NCBI GenBank assembly: GCA_001708385.1
Contig: CP012388.1
Span: 2,232,001-2,296,000 of the forward strand
Source of the DNA: Flavobacterium psychrophilum
GTDB lineage: Bacteria; Bacteroidota; Bacteroidia; Flavobacteriales; Flavobacteriaceae
Length of the DNA stretch: 64,000 nucleotides
Direction: 5' to 3'
A model generated the notes under the pieces. The model ran no database searches. It saw only the letters and a list, made by a program, of their open reading frames with translations, and was not told the origin of the DNA. Positions 34,223-43,391 of this stretch are shown one piece after another; positions within the stretch are counted from its first letter, which is position 1, and every line of letters begins with the position of its first letter. Position numbers and translations under genes: made by a program.

Positions 34223-35128
34223 TTATGTATCTTTTTGTTTTCTTAAAATATTTTCTATAATTGATGATAATGACTGTACTAATGAGGTCTCATTTTTTAA
34301 TAATTCAATCTTTTCTGTAGTTTTACCTTTATCGATTAAACTATTTTTTTCAGTTTTAGAGAACTGCAAAATAATATTATTTATCGTATCCACGTCATTA
34401 CGATCTAATGCTACTTTTAAAGCCATAATTTTAAAAGTACAGTTTGTAATTTCGTTTTCAAAATATTTGATATCTATAAGACACTCTTTATATAACTTCA
34501 AAAAGAAGAAAGAAAATATTTGTATAAACAATACGACTGTTAAACGAGGTAAAAAAAAAGCAAAAACATCTATTGTAGCTTTACTATCAAAATTATATAA
34601 TGAAATAAACAAAAGTAAAATCCCCAAGCTATTAATTATAATTCCAATTATTAAATTTAAATTAGAATTATATGTCAATCTTTTTATTTGTCGCTTTGTA
34701 TTATATTCGATTTCATCTAAAGCTTCAAGATAGGTAAAGCTTCCATAATTCAAAGCCAAATTAGCTAAATATGCTTCCTCAAATTTTTCAATAAATTTCT
34801 CCCTAAATTTCTCCAACCTTTTTTCATCTAAAAGGTCAAATAAAATATCGCTAGCAGATTCTCTATTATCATCCTCTTTATCTTTATTTTTAGACTTATC
34901 AAAGTAATGTTTAGGAAATCTAGAATCTAACTCTGACAACTTTAGGTACGCTCTTAAAATTAAAAATAGCGACATAATAAATAAGAGAAACGAAACAAAA
35001 AGAGTTGTCTGATATGGCAAAATTAGAAGATCCTCATTGGTTAGCGAATATATCCCGACTATGCTCAATAAAAAAATTATCGCACAGAAATATATTTGGT
35101 AAATGAATAAACGTTTTAACCTGTTCAT
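34223..35128 (-). CDS. AT-rich hypothetical membrane protein
   Basis: A protein of about 301 residues with two membrane hairpins: helices at about 10-28 and 37-57, and at about 150-170 and 185-205. A highly charged Lys/Asp/Glu segment (about 70-125) separates them and a charged helical tail (about 215-301) follows. The gene is much richer in A and T than its neighbours and uses AT-ending codons, which suggests recent acquisition. I do not recognise a family. ATG at 35128 (MNRLKRLF) is preferred to the TTG-led longer frame. Confidence 0.65.
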   Translation of the reverse strand: MNRLKRLFIYQIYFCAIIFLLSIVGIYSLTNEDLLILPYQTTLFVSFLLFIMSLFLILRAYLKLSELDSRFPKHYFDKSKNKDKEDDNRESASDILFDLLDEKRLEKFREKFIEKFEEAYLANLALNYGSFTYLEALDEIEYNTKRQIKRLTYNSNLNLIIGIIINSLGILLLFISLYNFDSKATIDVFAFFLPRLTVVLFIQIFSFFFLKLYKECLIDIKYFENEITNCTFKIMALKVALDRNDVDTINNIILQFSKTEKNSLIDKGKTTEKIELLKNETSLVQSLSSIIENILRKQKDT

Positions 35129-35242
35129 ATATTTATATTTTAAACCAAACCTACAAATTTTTCCTAACAAATAATTTTATTGTAAGAATTTATTCAATTC
35201 TACTTTTCAAAAATAAACTTATCCACAACCCTCACCCTCACA

Positions 35243-35272
35243 TTGCCACACCAAAAAAAAGAACTATTTTTA
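35243..35272 (+). promoter_or_regulatory. recA promoter
   Basis: TTG (35243-35245), a 19-base spacer and TATTTTTA (35265-35272) match the consensus apart from the last base. It lies 20 bases before the recA ATG. No LexA-type palindrome is evident. Confidence 0.55.
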
Positions 35273-35292
35273 CGCTCAAATCTATACAAAAA

Positions 35293-36297
35293 ATGAGCGG
35301 AGATAAAGAAGCAAAATTAAAGGCATTACAGCTTACGCTGGATAAACTTGACAAGGCTTATGGCAAAGGAACGGTAATGAAACTGGGCGACCGGGCCGTG
35401 GAAGAAGTAGAGGCAATCCCTTCGGGATCGCTTGGCGTAGACCTTGCCCTTGGCGTTAACGGCTACCCTCGCGGAAGAATAATAGAAATATACGGACCTG
35501 AATCATCAGGTAAAACAACCCTTACGCTTCACGCTATCGCGGAAGCACAAAAAGCCGGCGGTATCGCTGCTTTTATCGATGCGGAACACGCGTTTGACCG
35601 TGGCTATGCTGAAAAATTAGGCGTTGATATAGAAAACCTTATTATATCGCAGCCGGACAATGGTGAACAGGCGCTTGAAATCGCCGAAAACCTTATCCGT
35701 TCCGGCGCTATTGATATTGTGGTAATTGACTCGGTTGCGGCACTTACGCCAAAAAGCGAGATCGAAGGCGAAATGGGAGATTCTAAAATGGGTCTTCATG
35801 CACGTTTAATGTCGCAGGCATTACGTAAGCTTACAGCTACTATCAGCAAAACCAACTGTACGGTATTCTTTATCAACCAGCTTCGTGAAAAGATCGGTGT
35901 TATGTTTGGTAACCCTGAAACAACTACGGGTGGTAACGCTCTTAAATTCTACGCTTCGGTAAGGATAGATATTCGCCGTGCGGCACAGATCAAAGATGGT
36001 GAGAATGTAATTGGTAACCGTACCAAAGTTAAGATCGTTAAGAACAAAGTGGCTCCACCTTTTAAAACTGCCGAATTTGACATCATGTATGGCGAAGGTG
36101 TTTCTAAAACAGGTGAGATCCTTGACCTTGCTGTTGAGTTTGAGATCATCAAGAAATCGGGCTCATGGTTTAGCTACGGCGATACCAAATTAGGCCAGGG
36201 CCGTGATGCTGTTAAGGCACTGATTAAAGATAATCCGGAACTTTCTGAAGAGCTGGAACTCAAAATAAAAGACATGATAAAGGAGCAAGCTTCTTAA
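35293..36297 (+). CDS. recA: recombinase RecA
   Basis: A 334-residue RecA that forms the ATP-dependent filament for strand exchange and stimulates SOS cleavage. The Walker A motif is GPESSGKT (68-75), Walker B is [13 protein letters not shown], loop L1 region is [20 protein letters not shown] and loop L2 is [16 protein letters not shown]. The length is that of the Bacteroidota proteins, with a short acidic C-terminus. It has its own promoter and a strong terminator. Confidence 0.97.
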   Translation: MSGDKEAKLKALQLTLDKLDKAYGKGTVMKLGDRAVEEVEAIPSGSLGVDLALGVNGYPRGRIIEIYGPESSGKTTLTLHAIAEAQKAGGIAAFIDAEHAFDRGYAEKLGVDIENLIISQPDNGEQALEIAENLIRSGAIDIVVIDSVAALTPKSEIEGEMGDSKMGLHARLMSQALRKLTATISKTNCTVFFINQLREKIGVMFGNPETTTGGNALKFYASVRIDIRRAAQIKDGENVIGNRTKVKIVKNKVAPPFKTAEFDIMYGEGVSKTGEILDLAVEFEIIKKSGSWFSYGDTKLGQGRDAVKALIKDNPELSEELELKIKDMIKEQAS

Positions 36298-36306
36298 ATA
36301 CTATTG

Positions 36307-36331
36307 AAACCCGAATTTTTCGGGTTTTTTT
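36307..36331 (+). terminator. recA terminator
   Basis: AAACCCGAA and TTCGGGTTT form a perfect stem followed by a T-run, starting 10 bases after the recA stop. Confidence 0.9.
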
Positions 36332-36398
36332 ATTGCTATTACGCAACCTTTTGCTTTTTTTGTATCTATCTATAAATGAGATTACGCGGAAACGATTT

Positions 36399-36821
36399 AT
36401 GAAAAAGATTTTACTACTTCTTGCAGCACTATTCTTACTTAATGCCTGCTCGCTTGACGAAGACCCAAAGCAGGATTTCTTCGTGGAATTTTTACCCATG
36501 GAAATTGTACACACCCCTGAGTATGTTAGCCTGGGAAAACCCTGCGAAATAAAAATAAAATACCAAAAACCAAATGGCTGTTACCTTTTTGAACGCTTTC
36601 ATATTGAAAAAGAAGGTAGCGCCTATCTTATTGCAGTGCAGACTGTTGTAAGGCCGAATGCAGAATGCTTAAAAGTTACAGACATTACACCCGAGGAACG
36701 TTCGTTTACATTTAAACCCAGCGATACGTATTCATCGGGCTCTTACATTTTAAAGTTTTATAAAGGATTAGACGTTAACGGAAACAGAACCTATACGCAG
36801 GTAAATATACCGGTGCAATAA
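36399..36821 (+). CDS. hypothetical lipoprotein upstream of sigma factor
   Basis: A 140-residue lipoprotein. The signal MKKILLLLAALFLLNAC ends in a lipobox with Cys17, then SLDEDPKQDFF. The mature part is beta-rich with two further cysteines (GKPCEIK and NAECLK, plus NGCYLF). I do not recognise a family. The ATG at 36399 is clear; a longer frame would begin in the recA terminator. It is 12 bases ahead of the sigma factor gene in the same direction. Confidence 0.75.
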   Translation: MKKILLLLAALFLLNACSLDEDPKQDFFVEFLPMEIVHTPEYVSLGKPCEIKIKYQKPNGCYLFERFHIEKEGSAYLIAVQTVVRPNAECLKVTDITPEERSFTFKPSDTYSSGSYILKFYKGLDVNGNRTYTQVNIPVQ

Positions 36822-36833
36822 ATAAAAGGACTA

Positions 36834-37376
36834 TTGGGTTTAGATCAGCTCATACAGGAATGCCAGCAAAACAGCATAAGGGCGCAGGAACAGCTATACA
36901 AGCTTCTTGCACCTAAGATGTTTGCGGCCTGTTTAAAGTATTCGCGCAACAGGGCGGATGCCGAGGACAACCTGCAGGATGGTTTTTTGCTGATCTTCCA
37001 GAAAATTGGGCAGTTCCAGTTTAAAGGGTCTTTTGAAGGCTGGGCCAAAAGGGTAATGATAAATAATGTTTTGCAAAAATACCGGTCTGAAGGCGTCTTT
37101 GAGCTGGTAAGCGAAAACATGCCCGATGTGGCCGATGTTGAAATTGAACACGATACCATTTCTATGGAATACCTGGTGGGTATTATTCAGGAACTTCCCG
37201 ACAGGTACAGGATGGTTTTTAACCTGTATGTTATAGATGGTTATTCGCACAAAGAAATTGCAGAGATGCTTAATATTACAGACGGCACCTCTAAATCGAA
37301 CCTTGCACGCGCAAGGATGATATTAAAAGAAAAAATTGAAGCCCTGCAGGGCAATAGTATACCTTCGGCAAAATGA
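36834..37376 (+). CDS. ECF-type RNA polymerase sigma factor
   Basis: A 180-residue sigma-70 family factor of the extracytoplasmic-function class. Region 2 is CLKYSRNRADAEDNLQDGFLLIFQKIGQF...FEGWAKRVMINNVLQKYR and region 4 is LPDRYRMVFNLYVIDGYSHKEIAEMLNITDGTSKSNLARARMILKEKI. The start is a TTG at 36834. Its TGA overlaps the ATG of the next gene, whose product has the membrane topology of an anti-sigma factor. The regulon is unknown. Confidence 0.92.
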   Translation: MGLDQLIQECQQNSIRAQEQLYKLLAPKMFAACLKYSRNRADAEDNLQDGFLLIFQKIGQFQFKGSFEGWAKRVMINNVLQKYRSEGVFELVSENMPDVADVEIEHDTISMEYLVGIIQELPDRYRMVFNLYVIDGYSHKEIAEMLNITDGTSKSNLARARMILKEKIEALQGNSIPSAK

Positions 37377-39220
37377 ATGAGAAAAAGGATTTAGACAGGT
37401 TATTCCAGGAAAAGTTCAAGGACTTTGAAGTAGCCCCTCCTGAGTTTGTATGGGAAAACATACGGGAGGCGCTCCAGGAAAAAAAGAAACGCAGGGTTAT
37501 ACCTATATGGTTTAAACTCTCGGGTGTGGCTGCACTGCTTGTTTTAGGCGGGTTGCTGGCTACGCTGTTTTTTAACGACTCCGATAACCCGGTTAATGCT
37601 AACCCCGTGGTTATAGATAATAATACGGTATCTCCTGCCGATGCGATTAAAGCATCGCCGGATGCTGTACCTGCTAATGCCGCCCCATCGGCTGCAGGAA
37701 CAGAAAATACTGTAACTACCACCCCAACAACTACAGGTAGTAACACCACTACTGCTGTAGCTACAGCTGATGATGCCAATTTCGGCACAGTAAAAGCACC
37801 GGCTAACGGCAACAACACTAACCCAACCAAAATCAACAGAACATTACCTATTGTAAACAACAATGCCGTTGCTAATCAAGGTAAAAACACAACAAACAAA
37901 ACCAACAACAATAAAAAAGCAATAAGCAATAGCACACAACCTGCTACTGCTGTAGTTTACGAAAAAGCACAAAATACACTTAATGGTTCTGCTGTCCCAA
38001 CAGCAAATACTGCTGCTAATGAGAACAGCATTATAAAAACAACTGCTACAGAAGAAGCCCTGGCTGCTGCCAAGCTTAAAGCTGACGCGAGGAATTTTGC
38101 AAACAACCCTAACGACACTCAAAACAAAGCTAACAGAAACAATGCTGTAGCTACGCTTCCTGCAAACGAAGGTGTTGCTGCTACAATTACTGATAGGGCG
38201 AATAAAACTTCTACAACTGTTTCAGACAAAATAACTGTTGATGAACCTGCCGCTGCAAGAAATAATGTTTCGGAAGGTATTGCTGCAAACGGATCTGTAA
38301 ATACGCAGAATTCAAATCAGGCGAATGCCGAAAGTGATGCTGTCCAAAAAGGCACTATCATAATCGACAAAAATATTCCGCTAACCGAAGCAGTTGCTCA
38401 AACGGAAGTTGATACTACTGCAACTGCTGTACCCGAGAATGAACTGGAAAAATTACTGAAAGAGAAATTGAACGGCGAAAAAGAGGAAGAGAAAGCCGTA
38501 GTAGAAAATAAACCTAAAGAAAGATGGGTACTTAAGCCACAGGTTGCCCCTGTGTTTTATAACTCACTTTCATCGGGGTCACCAATCAACGAACAGTTTG
38601 CGGCGAACAGCAAATCGTATGATAATGACCTGAGCTTTGGTGTAGGTGTTAACTATGCCGTTACCGACAACATTACCATACGTTCGGGTATTAACTCTGT
38701 AAACCTTAGCTATGCCACAAACGATATTGCTTTTTATGCTTCATTAAACGGTATAACAACTAACATCATGGGGTCTAAAACAGCTAATATCGTAGTTCAG
38801 AATGGTAACGATGTTCCTGACACCGTAATGATAGACGGACAACCTGCACAGGCTGTAAGCGGCTCTATGCTTCAAAAAACAGGGTATATTGAGATTCCGC
38901 TGGAGATGAGTTATTCATTAGTGAACAAGAAATTTGGTATTGATGTAATCGGAGGGGTAAGTTCGTTATTCCTTAACCAGAATAATGTGAGTGTGGTTTC
39001 TAACACAGGAATGAGCACCCAGGTAGGTGAAGCCCAAAACTTAAACAACCTTCACTTTAGTACCAACGTAGGCCTTGGGTTTAAATACCACTTCTGGGAT
39101 TCCTTTCAGGTAAACTTTGAACCAATGTTTAAATACCAGGTGAATGCCTACAGCAGGGATGCCGGTAACTTTAAACCCTACTTCATCGGGTTATACTCCG
39201 GTGTAAGCTTTAGCTTCTAA
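37373..39220 (+). CDS. anti-sigma-like membrane anchor fused to outer-membrane beta-barrel
   Basis: A 615-residue protein. Residues 1-45 are a charged cytoplasmic segment (LDRLFQEKFKDFEVAPPEFVWENI), residues 47-67 a membrane helix, residues 70-360 a low-complexity Ala/Asn/Thr-rich linker, and residues 395-615 a beta-rich domain like the Bacteroidota outer-membrane barrel (NYAVTDNITIRSGIN, GYIEIPLEMSYSLV, FIGLYSGVSFSF). It overlaps the sigma factor gene by 4 bases. The layout suggests one chain reaching from cytoplasm to outer membrane that controls the sigma factor; this is inferred. Confidence 0.75.
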   Translation: MNEKKDLDRLFQEKFKDFEVAPPEFVWENIREALQEKKKRRVIPIWFKLSGVAALLVLGGLLATLFFNDSDNPVNANPVVIDNNTVSPADAIKASPDAVPANAAPSAAGTENTVTTTPTTTGSNTTTAVATADDANFGTVKAPANGNNTNPTKINRTLPIVNNNAVANQGKNTTNKTNNNKKAISNSTQPATAVVYEKAQNTLNGSAVPTANTAANENSIIKTTATEEALAAAKLKADARNFANNPNDTQNKANRNNAVATLPANEGVAATITDRANKTSTTVSDKITVDEPAAARNNVSEGIAANGSVNTQNSNQANAESDAVQKGTIIIDKNIPLTEAVAQTEVDTTATAVPENELEKLLKEKLNGEKEEEKAVVENKPKERWVLKPQVAPVFYNSLSSGSPINEQFAANSKSYDNDLSFGVGVNYAVTDNITIRSGINSVNLSYATNDIAFYASLNGITTNIMGSKTANIVVQNGNDVPDTVMIDGQPAQAVSGSMLQKTGYIEIPLEMSYSLVNKKFGIDVIGGVSSLFLNQNNVSVVSNTGMSTQVGEAQNLNNLHFSTNVGLGFKYHFWDSFQVNFEPMFKYQVNAYSRDAGNFKPYFIGLYSGVSFSF

Positions 39221-39246
39221 ACTATTTTATCTATTTTTATACAACG

Positions 39247-39275
39247 CAGAAGCGCTCATAAGTTGAGCGCTTCTG
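39247..39275. terminator. bidirectional terminator
   Basis: CAGAAGCGCTCA and TGAGCGCTTCTG form a perfect 12-bp stem with a five-base loop between converging genes. Confidence 0.8.
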
Positions 39276-40028
39276 TTATTTCTGGCTAACCTTAAGAAGG
39301 TCATTGTAAATTATCTGTCGTACTTTATCTTTTAATTCTTTTAGGTCAGATTTATCCTCCATTGTCAATCCGTCGGTAGTTACGAAGCGATGTACTTTCG
39401 CCCTTAGCAGCCCGGGCACTCCGCTAAAGAAACGGAAAGAAAATCGTTTCTTATTATCGTAAAAACTCATGGGTACAATTGGTATCTGGTGTTCTATCGC
39501 AAGGCGGAAAGCACCATCCTTAAATTCATCCAGCAAAATAGATTCATCTTCAGGAACTCCGCCTTCAGGAAAGATACAAATGCTCAATCCCTGACTTAGT
39601 CTTTTTTGAGCACGCTGAAAAACTTCAAAGCGGCTTTTAGAACTGTTCCTGTCTACCAGTATACAGGTACGCTTATAAAAGAATCCAAAAATCGGAATTT
39701 TAACCAGCTCTTTTTTTCCCACAAATACAAACGGATTTTTAGAGACAACCAGCATCAGCATAATATCTGTCATAGAAGTATGGTTGGCAACAAGCATATA
39801 ACTCTTGCCTTTTTCCATTTGCTGTTCGCGCGTTATGCGGTACGGTAATCCCATACCAAATAATATAATCTTAGCCCACAGCCTTGCCATAATAAAAAAC
39901 TGCGGATACGTTTTCTCAGATAATATAGACAGTATCAGCAATGGCGACAATATAATAATAGGCACACCCATAACGATGTAAAACCAAATGCGCCAAAGCG
40001 TCCATAAAATATACTTAACTGCTTTCAT
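39276..40028 (-). CDS. lysophospholipid acyltransferase (PlsC-like)
   Basis: A 250-residue 1-acyl-glycerol-3-phosphate acyltransferase family protein. Two hydrophobic N-terminal helices precede the acyltransferase motifs: ANHTSMTD (HxxxxD, catalytic His and Asp), the second block with RNSSKSRFEVF, and FPEGGVPEDE. It acylates lysophosphatidate or a related lipid at the inner membrane. The ATG at 40028 (MKAVKYIL) is chosen because the TTG at 40037 lies inside the promoter -7 element. Confidence 0.9.
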   Translation of the reverse strand: MKAVKYILWTLWRIWFYIVMGVPIIILSPLLILSILSEKTYPQFFIMARLWAKIILFGMGLPYRITREQQMEKGKSYMLVANHTSMTDIMLMLVVSKNPFVFVGKKELVKIPIFGFFYKRTCILVDRNSSKSRFEVFQRAQKRLSQGLSICIFPEGGVPEDESILLDEFKDGAFRLAIEHQIPIVPMSFYDNKKRFSFRFFSGVPGLLRAKVHRFVTTDGLTMEDKSDLKELKDKVRQIIYNDLLKVSQK

Positions 40029-40034
40029 ATTTTC

Positions 40035-40042
40035 CAAATGTA
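40035..40042 (-). promoter_or_regulatory. -7 promoter element of the acyltransferase gene
   Basis: On the minus strand TACATTTG matches TAnnTTTG and ends 6 bases before the ATG at 40028, implying a very short leader. Confidence 0.5.
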
Positions 40043-40076
40043 AGAATTCAATCCTTTATTTTACTGCCAAATCGTG

Positions 40077-40084
40077 TACCTTTG
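40077..40084 (+). promoter_or_regulatory. trpS promoter -7 element
   Basis: TACCTTTG matches TAnnTTTG exactly and lies 22 bases before the trpS ATG. It also fixes the start, because a longer trpS frame would begin upstream of it. Confidence 0.6.
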
Positions 40085-40106
40085 TAAAAATTTCAATTTT
40101 TGTAAA

Positions 40107-41078
40107 ATGGCAAGAATATTAACCGGGGTACAAAGTACCGGTACACCACATCTAGGCAACCTTCTGGGCGCTATACTCCCAGCTGTGGAAATGGCTAACA
40201 AACCAGAGAATGATTCATTTTTATTTATCGCCGACCTGCATTCTATAACGCAGATCAAGGATGGCGAAACACTGCGCGCTAATACTTACAGCGTAGCAGC
40301 AACCTGGCTTGCGTGTGGTCTTGATATTAACAAAGTTGTTTTTTACCGCCAGAGTGATGTTCCGCAAACAGCAGAGCTATCATGGTACCTTAGCTGTTTC
40401 TTCCCGTTTCAGCGACTTACCCTGGCACACTCATTTAAAGATAAAGCCGACAGGCTGGAAGATGTAAACGCAGGCTTGTTTACGTATCCTATGCTTATGG
40501 CTGCCGATATATTATTGTATGATGCTGAATTTGTACCTGTAGGTAAAGACCAGCTTCAGCATATAGAAATTACACGCGATGTTGCTTCACGTTTTAACCA
40601 CCAGATGGGTGAAACATTTGTTTTGCCGGAAGCTGTAAGTGCCGATGATACAAAAATTATTCCCGGTACTGATGGTCATAAAATGAGTAAGTCGAGAAAT
40701 AACTTCATTAATATTTTCCAGGAAGACAAACCGCTTCGCAAGCAGGTGATGAGCATTGAGACCGACAGCACACCACTGGAAGAACCTAAAAATCCTGATA
40801 CCTGTAACGTATTTGCTTTGTACAAACTTTTAGGCACACCCGAACAGGTTGATGCTATGAGGGCAAACTACCTTGGAGGTAATTACGGTTATGGTCATGC
40901 AAAACAGGCGCTATATGAACTTATAGTAGAAAAATTTGCAACCGTAAGAGAAAAATATACTTACTACATGGCTAACCTTAATGAGGTTGATGCTTTATTA
41001 AAAGCAGGTGCAGAAAAAGCAGGCGTTGTTGCTAATGGTGTACTACAAAAAGTAAGAACCAAACTGGGATACGAATAG
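40107..41078 (+). CDS. trpS: tryptophanyl-tRNA synthetase
   Basis: A 323-residue class I aminoacyl-tRNA synthetase. The HIGH-type motif is GTPHLGNLLGAI near the N-terminus and the KMSKS motif is HKMSKSRNNFI near residue 193. DLHSITQIKDG and GKDQLQHIEITRDVA are conserved TrpRS segments. The ATG at 40107 gives MARILTGVQSTG, the normal start. It ends at a palindromic repeat that could also stop transcription. Confidence 0.95.
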   Translation: MARILTGVQSTGTPHLGNLLGAILPAVEMANKPENDSFLFIADLHSITQIKDGETLRANTYSVAATWLACGLDINKVVFYRQSDVPQTAELSWYLSCFFPFQRLTLAHSFKDKADRLEDVNAGLFTYPMLMAADILLYDAEFVPVGKDQLQHIEITRDVASRFNHQMGETFVLPEAVSADDTKIIPGTDGHKMSKSRNNFINIFQEDKPLRKQVMSIETDSTPLEEPKNPDTCNVFALYKLLGTPEQVDAMRANYLGGNYGYGHAKQALYELIVEKFATVREKYTYYMANLNEVDALLKAGAEKAGVVANGVLQKVRTKLGYE

Positions 41079-41111
41079 TTTAATAAACAGTATTCAGTAA
41101 AAGTTTATAGT

Positions 41112-41171
41112 AGCCACGAATTACACAAATTATCACAAATCAAATTGGTGAAATTAGTGTGATTCGTGGCT
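41112..41171. repeat. GCCACGAAT-type inverted repeat, full copy
   Basis: AGCCACGAATTACAC and GTGTGATTCGTGGCT are inverted ends; the inner AATTATCACAAAT/ATTGGTGAAATT also pair. A T-run after the right end means the structure could terminate trpS. Confidence 0.75.
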
Positions 41172-41191
41172 GTTTTTATAACATTAAACCT

Positions 41192-42295
41192 CTAAATAGC
41201 TTCAAACAATTTTCCAGGTAATGGCCTGATTACACCTTTTAACTCCATATTGAGTAGAAGCGACGATATTTTAAAGATCGGCATGTCGCATTCAAGTGCA
41301 ATGATATCCATAAGTTCTTTTCCCTTTTTCTGAAGGTAATCGTATACTTTTTGTTCGTCGTTATCGAGCACCACGAATAGTTGTTTCTGCACAGGCTTTT
41401 TCTTTTCCTCCTCCAATTGCCAGTTTAGTATATATACAAGGTCGGCGGCATCCGTAAGCACGTTGGCACGCTGACTCTTTATAAGGTTATTGCAGCCCAT
41501 ACTGTATTTATCGGTAATACGACCGGGCACTGCAAATACATCGCGATTATAATCGTTAGCAATATTCGCCGTAATAAGCGATCCGCCTTTATCGGCACTT
41601 TCTATAATTATAGTTGCCTCACTAATACCGGCAACGATACGGTTACGCTTTACAAAGTTCTCCTTATCCGGATTCGACGTACTCCAAAACTCGGTCATAA
41701 AACCACCGTTCTCTTCCATCTTCGCCACATACTTTTTATGCACTTTAGGATACACCTGATTCAGTCCGTGAGCTACAACACCGACAGTCTGTAATCCCTG
41801 CTCCATTGCTATAATGTGTGCATGAATATCTACACCATAGGCAAATCCGCTAATAATAACCGGATTTAACGGTGCCAAATCTTCAATCAGCTTTTTACAG
41901 AAATCACCCCCATAAGATGTCATCTGGCGTGTACCCACAATGCTTATGGTTTTGCGCCCTTCCAGATTTATATTGCCCGATGTAAATAAAACAACCGGCC
42001 CATCTATACAGTGCTTAAGTCGGTCGGGGTAATTGGCATCAAGGTAAAATAACGGCTTAATATTATTCTCCCTTACAAATTTAACCTCGGCTTCGGCCAG
42101 TTTAAAAACCGATGTGTTTTTAAGGTTGTTGTAAATGATGTCGCCTATACCCTCTATAGCTGTAATTTGCGATTTTTTAGCTTTAAAAACTGCTTCTGCA
42201 GAACCAAGATGATTTATAAGCCGTTTCGCCACAATGTCCCCCACTAAATCTACACGCATCAGCGCCAGCACATTAAGTAATTCTAAATCAGTCAT
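41192..42295 (-). CDS. dprA: DNA-processing protein DprA
   Basis: A 367-residue DprA. A helix-hairpin-helix-like N-terminal part (GSAEAVFKAKKSQITAIEGIGD) is followed by the Rossmann domain with ISIVGTRQMTSYG, ISGFAYGVDIHAH, GGFMTEF, FVKRNRIVAGIS and GGSLITANIANDYNRDVFAVPG, then a C-terminal winged-helix domain. DprA loads RecA on incoming single-stranded DNA in natural transformation. It stands alone, divergent from the SPOR gene. Confidence 0.93.
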   Translation of the reverse strand: MTDLELLNVLALMRVDLVGDIVAKRLINHLGSAEAVFKAKKSQITAIEGIGDIIYNNLKNTSVFKLAEAEVKFVRENNIKPLFYLDANYPDRLKHCIDGPVVLFTSGNINLEGRKTISIVGTRQMTSYGGDFCKKLIEDLAPLNPVIISGFAYGVDIHAHIIAMEQGLQTVGVVAHGLNQVYPKVHKKYVAKMEENGGFMTEFWSTSNPDKENFVKRNRIVAGISEATIIIESADKGGSLITANIANDYNRDVFAVPGRITDKYSMGCNNLIKSQRANVLTDAADLVYILNWQLEEEKKKPVQKQLFVVLDNDEQKVYDYLQKKGKELMDIIALECDMPIFKISSLLLNMELKGVIRPLPGKLFEAI

Positions 42296-42359
42296 CAGTA
42301 GGTTTTATATGCCGTTTATCGGATTCTTTTGGATTGTTAATAAAAATTGTGAATAACAT

Positions 42360-42389
42360 TTTGCAATAACTGTTGAATTGTTAATTTTG
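42360..42389 (+). promoter_or_regulatory. promoter of the HU-CCDC81/SPOR gene
   Basis: TTTG (42360-42363), an 18-base spacer and TAATTTTG (42382-42389) match the Bacteroidota consensus. The ATG follows 5 bases after the -7 element. Confidence 0.7.
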
Positions 42390-42394
42390 TTGCT

Positions 42395-43333
42395 ATGATG
42401 ATAGAAAAACATATATCGGCTTTATTGTATCGCTACCAGTGCGTTAGCGTTCCCGGCTTCGGCGCGTTTCTTACCGAAACTCAGCCGGCGCAGTTAAACA
42501 ATGACACCTTTACTTTCTACCCTCCAAAAAAACTCCTGTCATTCAACGCGAATTTAAAAAATAATGACGGGCTTTTAGCCAATCATATCGCATTACAGGA
42601 AAAAATTTCTTACGATCAGGCTGTAGCTAATATAAGCCAGACTGTTGAGCAGTGGTTTGATAAATTACAAAACAGAGAGAACCTTACACTGAAAAACCTT
42701 GGCTCAATTTCTTACAACTTTGAAGGCAGCCTTGTATTTACTCCCGACACCCCGGTAAACTATCTTACCGATGCTTTCGGACTTAGCATGATTATCTCTC
42801 CTTCTGTAAAAAGAGAAGAGCTTAAAGCTGTTGCCCAAAAAGTAGAAGAAATTGCTCCGGTTGTATTTACACCAGAGAGAAAGAAAGATTACTCGTATCT
42901 TAAATATGCTGCTGTATTTGTTATTATGGCATGTGCAGGCGGTACAGGCTTTAAGTTTTACCGTGACAACGAGATAGCTACACAAACATTACTTGTAGAA
43001 CAATCGGTTCAGGAAAAGGTACACGACAAAATACAGCAGGCTACATTTTTTATAGATATCCCTATGCCGGCGGTTAAGCTTGCCCTAAAGGAAGAAAACC
43101 AGGTAATGCCATACCATGTGGTTGCAGGCGCATTTTCTACCGAAACTAATGCACAGAAGGCAGTAAACCAACTTACAGCCAAAGGCTTTAAAGCAAGGCA
43201 GCTTGGTAAAAACCGTGGACTGTATGGTGTTGCTTATGGAAGTTACGCTACCTACGCTGAAGCACAGGAAAATATGAGAAAAATACACAAAACAGAAAAC
43301 AGGGATGCCTGGCTTCTGGTAAAAGAATTATAA
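42395..43333 (+). CDS. HU-CCDC81 and SPOR domain protein
   Basis: A 312-residue protein. Residues 1-135 are a tandem HU-like/CCDC81 fold (ISALLYRYQCVSVPGFGAFL, LSFNANLKNNDGLLANHIA, LKNLGSISYNFEGSLVFTP). A membrane helix lies near 170-187 (YAAVFVIMACAGGTGF). The C-terminal SPOR domain (about 235-312) starts YHVVAGAFSTETNAQKAVNQL and binds denuded septal glycan. The protein probably links a cytoplasmic partner to the division site. Two adjacent ATG codons are possible starts. Confidence 0.9.
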   Translation: MMIEKHISALLYRYQCVSVPGFGAFLTETQPAQLNNDTFTFYPPKKLLSFNANLKNNDGLLANHIALQEKISYDQAVANISQTVEQWFDKLQNRENLTLKNLGSISYNFEGSLVFTPDTPVNYLTDAFGLSMIISPSVKREELKAVAQKVEEIAPVVFTPERKKDYSYLKYAAVFVIMACAGGTGFKFYRDNEIATQTLLVEQSVQEKVHDKIQQATFFIDIPMPAVKLALKEENQVMPYHVVAGAFSTETNAQKAVNQLTAKGFKARQLGKNRGLYGVAYGSYATYAEAQENMRKIHKTENRDAWLLVKEL

Positions 43334-43336
43334 AAG

Positions 43337-43362
43337 AATCTCCCATCCGGGAGATTTTTTTT
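43337..43362 (+). terminator. terminator of the SPOR gene
   Basis: AATCTCCC and GGGAGATT form a perfect 8-bp stem with an ATCC loop, followed by a T-run. Confidence 0.88.
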
Positions 43363-43371
43363 GCTTTGTAT

Positions 43372-43379
43372 TATCTTTG
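43372..43379 (+). promoter_or_regulatory. -7 element of the thioesterase gene
   Basis: TATCTTTG matches TAnnTTTG and ends 12 bases before the ATG at 43392. It excludes the TTG at 43377 as a start, since that codon overlaps the element. Confidence 0.6.
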
Positions 43380-43391
43380 CCAAAAAAACGC

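Noticed and set aside
34125..34733. A 202-codon plus-strand frame between trhO and recA
   Set aside because: It lies antisense to the AT-rich membrane gene, has no promoter or family match, and the minus-strand frame has clear membrane topology.
37291..37863. A 190-codon minus-strand hydrophobic frame opposite the sigma factor partner
   Set aside because: Mirror of the Ala/Asn/Thr-rich linker; the plus-strand genes overlap in a normal operon manner.
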